From Symbiopectobacterium purcellii (lineage in GTDB: Bacteria; Pseudomonadota; Gammaproteobacteria; Enterobacterales; Enterobacteriaceae): 64,000 bases of DNA. The stretch is from assembly GCF_019797845.1 (NCBI RefSeq), contig NZ_CP081864.1, forward strand, positions 2,418,001 through 2,482,000, written 5' to 3'. The notes beneath the pieces are model-generated. The model ran no database searches, was not told where the DNA came from, and saw only the letters and a list, made by a program, of their open reading frames with translations. This document shows, one piece after another, positions 21,772 to 30,664 of this stretch. Position 1 is the first letter of the stretch. Each line of letters opens with the position of its first letter. The translations under genes and the position numbers were made by a program.

Positions 21772-21945
21772 ATGAAAAAAATGCTCTGCGTATTAATGGC
21801 GATTGTCATCACCACATCCTTAAGCGGATGCATATGGCCGGGTCCCGGTGGCGGACATGGCGGCGGTGGCCCAATGCAAGGGCCAATGGGTCCAGGTGGC
21901 GGTGGAGGCGGCCCTGGCTATGGCGGACACGGTGGGCGCGGGTAG
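21772..21945 (+). CDS. Gly-rich mini-lipoprotein (57 aa)
   Basis: A 57-codon gene with a strong GAGAGG site 6 bases before the ATG at 21772. The first 20 residues form a lipoprotein signal peptide ending in lipobox LSGC (Cys 20). The mature part is only 37 residues and is nearly all Gly, Pro, His and Met (GGGHGGGGPMQGPMGPGGGG). The His/Met/Gly composition could bind metal, but that is only a suggestion. The Shine-Dalgarno site, lipobox and clean stop argue that it is real. Confidence 0.75.
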   Translation: MKKMLCVLMAIVITTSLSGCIWPGPGGGHGGGGPMQGPMGPGGGGGGPGYGGHGGRG

Positions 21946-21992
21946 TTGATGGGGTGAACATCAGGGCGCTTTGCCGCCCTGATGTGAAAGAT

Positions 21993-22682
21993 CTATAATT
22001 TTGCCGCAGCACGTTGCGTCGCCTGCCTGCGCTTTTCAACAAACGAGGCTTGCTTGAGACGCACGGCCTGAAGCAGTTCCGGCGCAGCCGATCGCGGCGA
22101 ACCTGCGTTGAACGGCGGCGCGGGGTCGTACTCCAATTGTAACTGAATCTCCTGTGCAACCGCATCACCGTACAGTCCTGCTACCACGGTCAGTGCGAAA
22201 TCGATCCCTGAGGTCACGCCTGCACCACTAATGCGGTTTCCATCGTGCACAACGCGCTCCTCAACCGGTTGAGCCCCCAGCAACGCCAATTGATCGAGCG
22301 ACCCCCAGTGGGTGGTTGCCTTATAGCCTTGCAGTAAGCCCGCGGCCCCTAATACCAGCGATCCCGTGCAGACCGAAGTAACCAGTTTAACTTCCTTCGC
22401 TTTTTGACGCAGGAAGTCCAAGACCTCATCATCGTCCATCAGATCAATCTGTCCGGGCCCACCCGGCACACAGATAACGTCTAGCGCAGGGCACTCAGCG
22501 AGGGTAACCGTAGGCAAAATAGCCAGACCCCGATCGGCGTTAACCGGCGCAAGATCTTTCCAAATCAAGTGCACCTGTGCACCCGGCGCCCGCACGAATA
22601 CCTCGTAAGGCCAGGTCAAATCTAATTGGGTTACGCCGGGAAAAAGGAGAAAACCGATGGAGAGTGCGGGAGAATCAGCCAT
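21993..22682 (-). CDS. DJ-1/PfpI family protein, isonitrile hydratase-like
   Basis: A 229-residue single-domain protein of the class I glutamine amidotransferase-like superfamily. The nucleophile elbow VTSVCTGSLVLGAAGLL carries the expected Cys near residue 104, and ALDVICVPGGPGQIDLM contributes the preceding strand-loop. The layout resembles isonitrile hydratase InhA of Pseudomonas. No DNA-binding domain is attached. The natural substrate cannot be told from the sequence. Confidence 0.85.
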   Translation of the reverse strand: MADSPALSIGFLLFPGVTQLDLTWPYEVFVRAPGAQVHLIWKDLAPVNADRGLAILPTVTLAECPALDVICVPGGPGQIDLMDDDEVLDFLRQKAKEVKLVTSVCTGSLVLGAAGLLQGYKATTHWGSLDQLALLGAQPVEERVVHDGNRISGAGVTSGIDFALTVVAGLYGDAVAQEIQLQLEYDPAPPFNAGSPRSAAPELLQAVRLKQASFVEKRRQATQRAAAKL

Positions 22683-22899
22683 GACAACGTCCTTTGTGAT
22701 TAGGTGATATTGCTTAGCATGCGCAGGTTTTTATCAGGGATTCAATCAGAATATCAACGATGAGAACCACATCGATGGTATCCATGACTCGACTTCACTG
22801 CGCGCAGCCCTTATGATCGCGTTCAGATTCATTTATGTAACTCGCTGATTAACGATAGGTAATTTTGCCAGGTTATCAGCTCAGCACAGAGATACCACG

Positions 22900-23244
22900 A
22901 TGAAAAAGATCATTTTAGCGCTAACCCTTGCCACGCTTGGTGCTGATGCCATTGCCGCCGCCCAGTTGGTGACGTTAAGCCGCCAACAATATGGCGAACG
23001 TTGGGCGTTTACTCGTGAAGAAGTCCAGTTAATTTGCCGCCCGGGTAAGGCTGTTTTTGCGTTGAACACTGGGACGCTGATGCAGTACCCACTTAACGCG
23101 GCCGCACAGGCGCAAATGAAAAACGGTCAGGTTAGCGGGCAACCGATCGATGTGATCTGGCTGGACGACCCCACTGAACCGGGCAAGAAGAAAGATTTAC
23201 AGCCGTTTATCGAACGCGGTGAACAGCTTTGTGCCGCAGGGTGA
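22900..23244 (+). CDS. yebY: YebY-family (DUF2511) periplasmic protein
   Basis: A 114-residue protein with a signal peptide (MKKIILALTLATLGADAIAA) and a mature part like E. coli YebY: WAFTREEVQLICRPG, TLMQYPLN and the C-terminal PFIERGEQLC. The two cysteines are conserved. In E. coli yebY sits beside copper-related yebZ-yobA; here those genes are absent and an accessory island follows. Confidence 0.9.
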   Translation: MKKIILALTLATLGADAIAAAQLVTLSRQQYGERWAFTREEVQLICRPGKAVFALNTGTLMQYPLNAAAQAQMKNGQVSGQPIDVIWLDDPTEPGKKKDLQPFIERGEQLCAAG

Positions 23245-23373
23245 TTTAAAAAACTGACTACATTTCAGCCACATGTTAATGCATGGATAATGGCGCGTTA
23301 CCTTGAGGTGTGAAAGCTGTTCCAGTTATGAAACGAACTCCGCTGCAACACTGGTAATCAGTGAGAAGTTGGC

Positions 23374-23379
23374 TACGCT
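23374..23379 (+). promoter_or_regulatory. Likely sigma-S -10 element of sdsR
   Basis: CTACGCTTTAA, with core TACGCT at 23374-23379, ends 7 bases before the inferred RNA start. The C before the -10 hexamer is typical of sigma-S promoters, and sdsR is sigma-S dependent in E. coli and Salmonella. Confidence 0.6.
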
Positions 23380-23386
23380 TTAAAGG

Positions 23387-23490
23387 GCAAGGCTGATTCA
23401 GCTTGCACAAATGCCAACTTTTAGCGCAAGGCTCTCTCCCAAGAGCCATTTCCCTAGACCGAATACAGGAATCGTATTCGGTCTTTTTTT
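23387..23490 (+). ncRNA. sdsR: SdsR (RyeB) small RNA
   Basis: A 104-base sequence that follows E. coli/Salmonella SdsR nearly base for base in its central and 3' parts: ATGCCAACTTTTAGCGCA, then GGCTCTCTCCCAAGAGCC and the terminator GACCGAATACAGGAATCG...TCGGTC plus a T7 run. The 5' end GCAAGGC also fits. SdsR is a stationary-phase Hfq/ProQ-bound RNA that represses targets such as ompD, tolC and mutS. In E. coli it overlaps the antisense RNA SraC; an antisense RNA is possible here but cannot be shown. Confidence 0.95.
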
Positions 23491-24186
23491 AATGCATTGA
23501 TTTTATATAACTTTACTCCATTTCACCCTAAATTGGCCATAAATTTTGTATCCGGTGTATATGTGGTTTTTATTATTTCTTGTCCGATCGCTCCTAGTTT
23601 AGATTGCTACAGTATTACAATAAAAATTACTTAGCATCACCTCCGGTTTAACCTCCTCACGTTCTAGCATCTGTGCGCGCACTGATAGGAAGGTGTCGCG
23701 CGGGATAGCCATCGGGCCACCATCAGCTTATCCCTCTATTTCGTTGCGAGCGCCATGAGTCCCTGAATAACCTGAGGCAGGAAGAGTACCGGCTTATGAT
23801 TGACCCTCGGAAATTTCAAAAGTGCATGGAACTAAAACGGGTGCGCTTACAGATACACTTGAGTGAAGCAGCGAAAAACCCAAAAGCAATCCGAACTTAG
23901 TTTTCATTCCCTCCACCCGGTTTGAGGGAAGAATATCAAACTACTTGCTCCTGCATTGCAGACAATTTGGGTATACCCTGGATAAGCATTACTATCAAAA
24001 TTTGCATTAATTATTTTCCATACGACAGCCAGCTCTCTTCGTGACATAACTCCCTAAAGAAAAATTATGTTTCTAACTTCTGTTATTTTATTGATTTTTA
24101 TGATTATTCATGGCAAATTAGTCAACATATGAATGACTATACATGCGAGCATTTTTAAAACACGCCATAAAAAACAGAGGGATGCT
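23491..24186. other. Non-coding or decayed start of the accessory island
   Basis: About 700 AT-rich bases with no intact gene. A short open stretch near 23796-23900 (beginning MIDPRKFQK) is too brief to identify. This is where synteny with the E. coli chromosome (yebZ, yobA) stops. Confidence 0.4.
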
Positions 24187-25266
24187 ATGAAGTTTTTAAG
24201 TGATGTTTTTGATGATTATCTCGAATTGGCAAAAGTAAATAACCATAAGATAGACATAAAACATTTCAACAATAAATACAAAAGCTCCAACGCGATATTC
24301 CAGCTAATCCCTGATGAGTTTAAAAATAACCTTAGCGGCCGTTTAGAAGAATTTATATTTAAGCCTTCTATAGGGCAAGCTATTGTCACAGACATACCTT
24401 GGGTTTGCGTCCTGAATAAAATGATAACAAACACACCTCAGTCTGGATATTATATAGCATTATTATTTTCTTATGATATGCAGGAATGTTATCTATCACT
24501 AAATCAAGGAGCAATAGACGCAGCGAAGGTATGTGGCGGGCCAAAAAAGGCACTACAATTTCTTAGTTTAATATCAAAAAATGTTTCTCCCTATTTGACA
24601 TATGATAAAAAAGCAATTTATGGAGAAATTGATCTTAAGGCTCGTAAATTTCCTGGTACTGGCTATGAAAAGGCTGCCATACAAAGTTTTCGCTACAAGA
24701 AAGGAGCGCTACCATCGTTGCAAGAGTTTAGAGCTAATCTAAATGTCTTATTGTCAAGCTATGACAATTTATTTAGGTTATTTTCAAAATCATTATTGTC
24801 ATCTTCAGAAGAACTATTTGACTTATATGCATTAGGCTTGGCTTCTTTGGCTGATGATTGCAAACAAGATGAAAACCAGGAGAATAAAAAGGCAAAATAT
24901 AGAATCGCTGGAAGTGTAAATGTTTATCCAAGAGATATCAAAGTGGCGTCATCCGCCATTAAGAAAGCAAAATTCTTTTGTGAATATGACTCTAACCACA
25001 AATATTTTAAATCAAAAATTAGCAATCAAAATTATGTTGAAGCCCATCATTTCATTCCATTATCAGAGCAATATAATTTTGAATATTCATTGGATGTCGT
25101 AGAAAACATCATATCATTATGTCCTGTATGTCATAAAATATTGCATCATGGTACAATCAATGACAAAAAACCATTAATTGAAAAATTCTATGGCGAACGA
25201 AGCGATGCATTAGCAGACAGAGAACTTGAAATATCTCTTGATACATTACTTTCCTTTTACAAGTAA
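24187..25266 (+). CDS. MrcB-like N-terminal domain plus HNH endonuclease (restriction-type defence protein)
   Basis: The start at 24187 has GAGGG 6 bases upstream; an ATG at 24133 lacks any site. The N-terminal half resembles the MrcB_N/DUF3578 domain found in modification-dependent restriction proteins: IPWVCVLN, then SGYYIALLFSYDMQECYLSLNQG. The C-terminal part is an HNH nuclease: a first Cys in KFFCEYD, EAHHFIPLSEQ with the two His, then NIISLCPVCHKILHHG with Asn, CxxC zinc ligands and the last His. A single-gene modification-dependent (type IV-like) restriction enzyme is the simplest reading. No methyltransferase is nearby. It is strongly AT-rich compared with the backbone. Confidence 0.75.
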   Translation: MKFLSDVFDDYLELAKVNNHKIDIKHFNNKYKSSNAIFQLIPDEFKNNLSGRLEEFIFKPSIGQAIVTDIPWVCVLNKMITNTPQSGYYIALLFSYDMQECYLSLNQGAIDAAKVCGGPKKALQFLSLISKNVSPYLTYDKKAIYGEIDLKARKFPGTGYEKAAIQSFRYKKGALPSLQEFRANLNVLLSSYDNLFRLFSKSLLSSSEELFDLYALGLASLADDCKQDENQENKKAKYRIAGSVNVYPRDIKVASSAIKKAKFFCEYDSNHKYFKSKISNQNYVEAHHFIPLSEQYNFEYSLDVVENIISLCPVCHKILHHGTINDKKPLIEKFYGERSDALADRELEISLDTLLSFYK

Positions 25267-25819
25267 TACAGCAGTGCCCATAAGGGCACTGTATCATTCA
25301 TGTATTCATGCTGGGCGCTAGAAATTTCTCGACTTCCTTAGTTTAAACATCTAGAGGTTGGTGCAATAATCTCGTCATATCACATTCACCAACCATCAGC
25401 ATGAATCAACTAAACACACGATTTTACCACAGAGACGCATGCTGCTACTTTTTTAGAAAGATATAGTTTCACTGATGCTTTTCATTAACCAAAATTGACG
25501 TATCTGCCAGTGTGAATCCCATATACATATACATACATAGCTCCCCCCCATTATAAAAATGGTTGAATGAATGCTTTCATAGTTTCTAAAATAGTTTTGG
25601 TAATATCACGATTATGATACCTGAATTTCACTTGCTGTTATGGTTTACCGCTGCATTAATAGTAAATACACCAAATGACGGCAATTATCGGACTAACACC
25701 GAGTTTTGGGACATAGCCTCCCTAGTGGTCAGAAGGATTTGATTCACCCAGTGAAACAGCTCAAGCATGAGAGCTTCGGAGTCTTTGGGGATTGCCAGTC
25801 AAGGAGAGTATCTTCTGGG
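25267..25819. other. AT-rich gap without a recognised gene
   Basis: About 550 bases with no supported gene. A GCCCATAAGGGC hairpin just after 25273 could end the upstream gene's transcript. Confidence 0.4.
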
Positions 25820-25996
25820 GCGGGTAGCAGCAAGGCCGGGAGAGCGCCAACCGTTCATAAGACCCGCATCCTATCGGGGAGGCTTCATAAAAAAGGGTAT
25901 GGAAACGAATTCACCCCCAAATTGCTGGGCCACAAGTCGATGAAAATGACTGACAAGTGTCTCGCCAGCCGGGAAAAAGAGTGGACAATGCACTGA
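25820..25996 (+). pseudogene. C-terminal remnant of a phage-type tyrosine integrase
   Basis: The last 50 codons (from about 25847) match the C-terminal catalytic region of P22/P2-like integrases: HKTRILSGRLHKKGYG stands for HEIRSLSGRLYxKxYG with the catalytic Arg, and LLGHKSMKMTDKCL stands for LLGHKSxKMTxKYL. The nucleophilic Tyr is replaced by Cys (KCL), and nothing recognisable of the N-terminal two thirds remains. It is a relic of the event that built this island. Confidence 0.75.
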
Positions 25997-26469
25997 GCTC
26001 AACGCCCTAAATCAGCACCTCAGCTGCCGAAAAATGCGCATCAATATGATTTTAAAACAATGCTAACGAGGGTATTGCTGCGTGTTTTTAGCGTAAGATT
26101 TATGATTTAGAATCAATCCATTAGTCATATTTACCCGCCTAAAGTAATCGTATTCAATTTTTTAATTATTTGATTGTATAGTATTTTATTGACTCCCCGC
26201 TGCAAATATTCGAAATCCGCCCTAAATTCTGTATTCAGAGTAAATTCACATAGCGATCTTTAGCCAGAACACGCTTGTCATAACGCCTAACGACAATAAT
26301 CTCCTGCATGAGAAAAGAGGTTTCAGTAAATAGTATTATCTATCATCTTCAATTTAGGTCCCTCACACTCTGGCATCTTTACACATTTCACCGTAATTCC
26401 TATTATTTGATATCCCTACTCCCTTTCTTTAAGAGAGCATTGTACAAACTAATTAATCGGATAGTTAAC
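25997..26469. other. Upstream region of the LRR protein gene
   Basis: About 470 AT-rich bases before the LRR gene. No HrpL-type (GGAACC...CCAC) promoter was found by eye. The frame of the next gene is open back to 26308, but that stretch looks like non-coding sequence. Confidence 0.4.
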
Positions 26470-27678
26470 ATGCTTACTATTAAAAATGAGGGTGTTATAA
26501 ACTCAAAATCGTTGATGAATACAACGCCAGCGATAGCTATTTCTTCGCAGGCTACAACATCAGAGCAAAGCGCATGGGAATATTATAAGATTTGGTCTGA
26601 ATGGGAAAAAAACTCTTCACAGGGTATGGGTGAACAACGCGACGTTGCAGTGGGAAGAATGCGAGATGCTCTGGAAAGGAAAACTGATTCCCTTGATTTG
26701 AGCATGTTGAACTTAAGCACATTACCTGGCATTTTTCCCAAACAGGTTAAGACTTTGGATATTAGTAGAAACCAACTTCATACACTGACTGAATGCTTAC
26801 CAGAAAATCTTCAAGTTATAGATGCCAAAAATAACAAATTAATCACTCTCCCTAAAAACTTACCTGAAAGTTTATCTAAGGTATTCCTATCACATAATCG
26901 TCTAAAAAGATTACCTGAAAATTTACCTTCATCCATTCTAATTATCGACGTTGAAAACAACCAGTTGGAGGGTACAATCAGGAATCTACCAGACTCTCTT
27001 ATGGGTTTAAAATTAAAAAGTAACAGACTAGACACAATACCAAGCCATTCGCCTAATTTTATAGAATTTTTAGACATAAGCAATAATATAGTAACTGAAT
27101 TACCCGATGACTTGCCGAATTCCATCAGATCTTTAAATGTTAGTCATAACAAATTAACTGCTTTGCCCAGAAAATTACCCGATTCAATTAAAGTTTTAGA
27201 CATAAGCCATAACGAATTAACGTTTCTTACCAATGAGTTACCCGACTCCCTTGAGATTTTTGACGTAAGCCATAACAAACTAACCACTCTGCCCGACAAG
27301 TTACCAGACTCCATCGATTTTCTGATGGTTCATCATAACAAATTAAACAAACTCCCTGACAAGTTACCCCACGCCCTTGACAACCTTCAATCAAGCAGTA
27401 ATAACTTGACTTGCATTCCTGACAAATTGCCAAAAGACATTCGCATTACAGATTTTAGTTTTAATAAAATAGAAATCTTCCCCGATAACTTACCACAAAC
27501 CATTACTCATTTAAAATTAAACAACAATAATATCGCAGCAATTTCAGGAAAAATATCCAATTTGAGTGATAGAATGGAAATTGACTTAAAGAATAACAAG
27601 TTATCTGCAAAAGAAAAATCAAAAATAATCAATTTGCAAGCAAGTGAATACTATAATGGCCCTAATATTAAAACGTAA
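26470..27678 (+). CDS. YopM/IpaH-type leucine-rich-repeat protein lacking an E3 ligase domain
   Basis: About 402 residues from the ATG at 26470. The N-terminal helical capping region, EYYKIWSEWEKNSSQGMGEQ and following RDVAVGRMRDALERK, is that of YopM, SlrP and SspH effectors. About 13 LRRs of 20-21 residues follow with the bacterial pattern LPDSIxxLDISHNKLTxLPxx. The LRR C-cap (LSAKEKSKIINLQASEYYNG) matches the SlrP/SspH cap, and the protein stops 5 residues later, exactly where the NEL ubiquitin-ligase domain would begin in IpaH-type proteins. So it is a YopM-like scaffold form. It is probably secreted into host cells; no type III genes lie in the window. An upstream TTG/ATG frame from 26308 is possible but unlikely. 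Confidence 0.8.
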   Translation: MLTIKNEGVINSKSLMNTTPAIAISSQATTSEQSAWEYYKIWSEWEKNSSQGMGEQRDVAVGRMRDALERKTDSLDLSMLNLSTLPGIFPKQVKTLDISRNQLHTLTECLPENLQVIDAKNNKLITLPKNLPESLSKVFLSHNRLKRLPENLPSSILIIDVENNQLEGTIRNLPDSLMGLKLKSNRLDTIPSHSPNFIEFLDISNNIVTELPDDLPNSIRSLNVSHNKLTALPRKLPDSIKVLDISHNELTFLTNELPDSLEIFDVSHNKLTTLPDKLPDSIDFLMVHHNKLNKLPDKLPHALDNLQSSSNNLTCIPDKLPKDIRITDFSFNKIEIFPDNLPQTITHLKLNNNNIAAISGKISNLSDRMEIDLKNNKLSAKEKSKIINLQASEYYNGPNIKT

Positions 27679-27753
27679 ATATTAGCTCCCCCCACTTGTA
27701 ATAACAAGATGGGGGGTAGTTAAGTGCGATTATTACACAACCACCTTCCCAGG

Positions 27754-28134
27754 TTATTTACAATCGTCAGTTATTTTCACAACAGCGGCATCGAGCACAG
27801 CAGCATTTTCAGAGGCAAACATGGCAATGCCTTTGACAGGCTTGCCCTCTTTCAAGATACCGGTGGTCAATGCCTCATCCACTGTATCAAGCCTGAACGC
27901 TTTATTATCAGGAGAGTACGCCTTTAAACACAGCGTAGACAAATTGACGTCATCACCAGATAGCTTAACCACTGCCACCTCGAAACTTTTGGTGTAAGCC
28001 ATTTTGCTTCCAACAGAGATTGAGCCGTTAGATTGTGCTGTAGCGTATACCGCTATATTATCCGGCGTCGACGCATTTGCAGTAAAACTAAAACCAGCCA
28101 GAGCCATAGTGGCAACGATCATCGAAACTTTCAT
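27754..28134 (-). CDS. Secreted DUF4354-like protein
   Basis: A 126-residue protein with a clear signal peptide (MKVSMIVATMALAGFSFTANA). The start at 28134 is chosen because AAAGGA lies 6 bases upstream; an ATG at 28140 abuts that site. The mature part has two Cys that could form a disulfide and looks beta-rich. It recalls small periplasmic proteins of the DUF4354 group, but that assignment is from memory. Function unknown. Confidence 0.7.
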   Translation of the reverse strand: MKVSMIVATMALAGFSFTANASTPDNIAVYATAQSNGSISVGSKMAYTKSFEVAVVKLSGDDVNLSTLCLKAYSPDNKAFRLDTVDEALTTGILKEGKPVKGIAMFASENAAVLDAAVVKITDDCK

Positions 28135-28519
28135 ATCCATTCCTTTCAGTAGGTTTTAGCCTTGGTTACTGTATATATACAAGATACAGCCTATTGAAAT
28201 AGTACATCAGCTAACCTAAACCATTATTAAAGGGATGTTTTACTCTTTGAAGAAGTAGGTTTTAGAATCTAATGGGTTAATTATTAAGGAAAAATAGAAA
28301 AGCTTACGGGTGCGGGTTCAGTCTTACAATCGTAATCTGGGCGACCTGGGCTTAACGTAGCGCGTCAGTTTACGCTCAGGGCACTACCGCCTTCGCCCCA
28401 TGTTTAACCAGGCTATCACCGATCTTTTGATGCCGATTGGCTTTAGCTTTGACCAAGTGGTTGTGCACTTCCCATTCCATTTCATTCGCCAACGCAGGTT
28501 TTTATTTATCATTTAGCTA
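28135..28519. other. Gap before the IS element
   Basis: About 385 bases. The part from 28300 to 28500 is GC-richer than its AT-rich surroundings and may be a fragment of a lost gene; one minus-strand frame reads NEMEWEVHNHLVKAKANRHQ before hitting stops. Not identified. Confidence 0.35.
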
Positions 28520-28599
28520 GGCCTGTTGACAATCATCGCCAAGAACCTGTTTTTTTGTAAAAGAATCTGTTTACATTCTGTCTTTTTTGGAAAAGCAGA

Positions 28600-28968
28600 A
28601 TGCCAAGATTGATGCTCAGTGATGACCAATACGAACGGATTAGCCCGTTTTTGCCGGGAAAGGATTCGGATCCGGGACGAACAGCAGCAGATAATCGGCT
28701 TTTTGTCGAAGCGGTTTTATGGATCGCCCGAACTGGAAGCCCATGGAGAGATTTACCACCCGATTTCGGACTCTGGAACTGTGTGTACAAACGCTTTGCC
28801 AGATGGTCACGGGCAGAAATATGGCATTCCGTTTTTGCTGAACTTGCGGGCGATGCCGATTTCGAGGAAATCTTCATCGACAGCACTATCGTACGGGTTC
28901 ATCAGCATGCAGCGGGCGCTCCCAAAAAAACGGTGACCAGTCGATTGGTCGTTCTCGCGGGGGATTGA
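28600..28968 (+). CDS. IS5-family transposase, first frame (orfA)
   Basis: Upstream half of a DDE transposase. It begins MPRLMLSDDQYERISPFLPG, typical of the IS427 group, and contains the first catalytic Asp in EEIFIDSTIVRVHQH. After a run of seven A (28924-28930) the frame continues out of phase to a stop at 28966. In the -1 frame the family sequence DQSIGRSRGGLTTKIHALVD carries on into orfB, so a programmed -1 frameshift at A7 would make the full transposase. Confidence 0.9.
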   Translation: MPRLMLSDDQYERISPFLPGKDSDPGRTAADNRLFVEAVLWIARTGSPWRDLPPDFGLWNCVYKRFARWSRAEIWHSVFAELAGDADFEEIFIDSTIVRVHQHAAGAPKKTVTSRLVVLAGD

Positions 28969-29351
28969 CAACCAAGATTCACGCTCTGGTTGATGGGCTG
29001 GGCATGCTTGCCCGTTTTAGTTTGACTGGTGGTCAAAAGAGCGACACCAGAGAAGCATTGCCTTTACTTGGTGAATTGAAACCTTCAAGCTTGGCTGCAG
29101 ACAAAGCCTACGATACGAATGTGATTCTACAATATCTGGAGTCGGTAGGCATTCAGGCTGTCATCCCCAGCAAAGAGAATCGCCGTGAGCAACGCCCACT
29201 GGACAAACATCTTTACGCTTCACGCAATTTGATCGAACGTTTCTTTTGCCGTATCAAGCAATTTCGACGCGTAGCTACACGCTTCGACAAACTCTCAAAA
29301 CGCTTCGCATCATTCGTTGCGCTCGCTGCTGCATTCGTCTGGCTGTGTTAA
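28965..29351 (+). CDS. IS5-family transposase, second frame (orfB)
   Basis: Downstream half of the DDE transposase, with the second Asp in LAADKAYDTN and the Glu in SRNLIERFFCRIKQFRR. It lies in the -1 frame relative to orfA with a four-base overlap (ATGA). It may be translated on its own but is functional only as a fusion made by frameshifting at 28924-28930. Confidence 0.9.
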   Translation: MTTKIHALVDGLGMLARFSLTGGQKSDTREALPLLGELKPSSLAADKAYDTNVILQYLESVGIQAVIPSKENRREQRPLDKHLYASRNLIERFFCRIKQFRRVATRFDKLSKRFASFVALAAAFVWLC

Positions 29352-29612
29352 TTGTCAACAGCCCCTAACATCACTGCTCTTTTCTTACCAGACAAGATAG
29401 CTAAATGATACTGAAAATAAAATAACAATTAATGAATAAATTGGGGTAATACCAACACTAGCCATACATAGCTATCTATTAATCCAAATAACAACTAATT
29501 ATCTTTTTATGTTCAAGTTTCATATTTCAATCCTAACCATTAGCCTTCATTGCTCCTCACCTATACTCGTTGATATTTATCCATAAAACGTCATCAATAA
29601 GCTGGAGAAAAC

Positions 29613-30638
29613 ATGAGCGTTGCATATGAAGCGAAAGATATTAAAACAATATCATGGGGCAGTATCATTGCAGGTATAGTGACGGTGATGGCCGTGTCTA
29701 TATTATTATCTACCCTGGGCAGCAGCCTAGGTTTCGCAATGGTCGAGCCGAAGTCAGACGATCCGGTAAATGGCGTGGGAATGGCTGTCGGCCTATGGAC
29801 CGTGTTCTCCATTGTTATTAGTTTATTCGCGGGATCGTTTATCGCTGGCCGATTGGCGGGTTACGATGGCATGATTCACGGCTTCTTAAATTGGGCTAGC
29901 GCGTTACTGGTCGCTTCTGTGTTGGGTGCCATGCTGGTGAGTTCCTCAATAAAAACAGCGGGAAGTGCGCTTGGCTCAATCGCATCAGCCACAGGCTCGA
30001 TGATTTCCAGCGGTGGTGAAGCTCTGGGCAACGGACTTTCTCGTGTGGGGGATGCAGGGCAAAATTGGTTTGAGGAGATCATGCTTGATACGCACCTTTC
30101 AAGTGATGGCTTGCAGAGTGAAGTAGAAAATGCGCTCGTGAAATCGGGCATTCCCACATTACAACCTGATTATCTCAAACGGCAATTGCAAGGTGCTAAA
30201 CAGGATATCATGCTGGCTGCGCGCCGCATGGCAGTGGGTACAGAATCGAGTGAACAGGTTGCAGCCCAATTAACCGAGAAACTTGCGCAACGGAGTAAGA
30301 CGATTGCGGCCGGCATTAACCGCGATGATATCAAGCGGGCGTTAGCGCAAAACACCGACCTGACTCCCGTTGAAGCAGACCGGGCGGTCGAAAACATTAT
30401 CAGTACTCGCGATCGCATGGTGAAAGAAGTGAGCGAGCGCCTCAGCGAAGCACAGCAAAATATACAGCAGGCTCAGCAGCGTTATGAGGACTGGAAAAAG
30501 CAGGCGGTTGAACAAGCTGATCAGATGTCAAAAGCAGCGGCAAAAGCGGCGTTATGGTTCTTTTTCGCACTGCTGATCGGTGCCGTAATCAGTACTCTTG
30601 CCGGTGCCTGGGGCGCGAAGAGTAAACGTCATGTGTAG
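29613..30638 (+). CDS. Membrane protein with coiled-coil region, function unknown
   Basis: A 341-residue protein with N-terminal hydrophobic segments (ISWGSIIAGIVTVMAVSILL, VFSIVISLFAGSFIAGRLAG, ALLVASVLGAMLVSSS), a long helical and coiled-coil middle (residues 190-305, rich in Gln/Glu/Ala), and a last membrane helix (ALWFFFALLIGAVISTLAGA). Similar proteins occur in Enterobacterales, often poorly annotated; I do not recognise a function. GC content is closer to the backbone than its neighbours on the left. A small YodC-like gene follows 26 bases downstream and may be co-transcribed. Confidence 0.75.
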   Translation: MSVAYEAKDIKTISWGSIIAGIVTVMAVSILLSTLGSSLGFAMVEPKSDDPVNGVGMAVGLWTVFSIVISLFAGSFIAGRLAGYDGMIHGFLNWASALLVASVLGAMLVSSSIKTAGSALGSIASATGSMISSGGEALGNGLSRVGDAGQNWFEEIMLDTHLSSDGLQSEVENALVKSGIPTLQPDYLKRQLQGAKQDIMLAARRMAVGTESSEQVAAQLTEKLAQRSKTIAAGINRDDIKRALAQNTDLTPVEADRAVENIISTRDRMVKEVSERLSEAQQNIQQAQQRYEDWKKQAVEQADQMSKAAAKAALWFFFALLIGAVISTLAGAWGAKSKRHV

Positions 30639-30664
30639 TATGAGTCAGGCAAGAGGTGGCTGCG

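Larger units (their letters stand above)
28520..29364 (+). mobile_element. IS5-family (IS427-group-like) insertion sequence, complete
   Basis: An 845-base element bounded by inverted repeats GGCCTGTTGACAAT and ATTGTCAACAGCCC, flanked by a CTA direct repeat (28517-28519 and 29365-29367). It holds two overlapping transposase frames. The first 40 or so bases recur at the right edge of the window, so at least two copies exist in this genome. Confidence 0.92.

Noticed and set aside
24187..25266. Possible toxin-antitoxin or colicin reading of the HNH protein
   Set aside because: No immunity-like gene adjoins it, and the N-terminal domain resembles MrcB_N rather than a translocation domain.
26308..26469. 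54-codon N-terminal extension of the LRR protein
   Set aside because: It lacks a ribosome binding site, is not seen in YopM-type proteins, and the ATG at 26470 gives a YopM-like N-terminal length.
25997..26470. HrpL-type promoter before the LRR gene
   Set aside because: No GGAACC-N15/16-CCAC motif was found.
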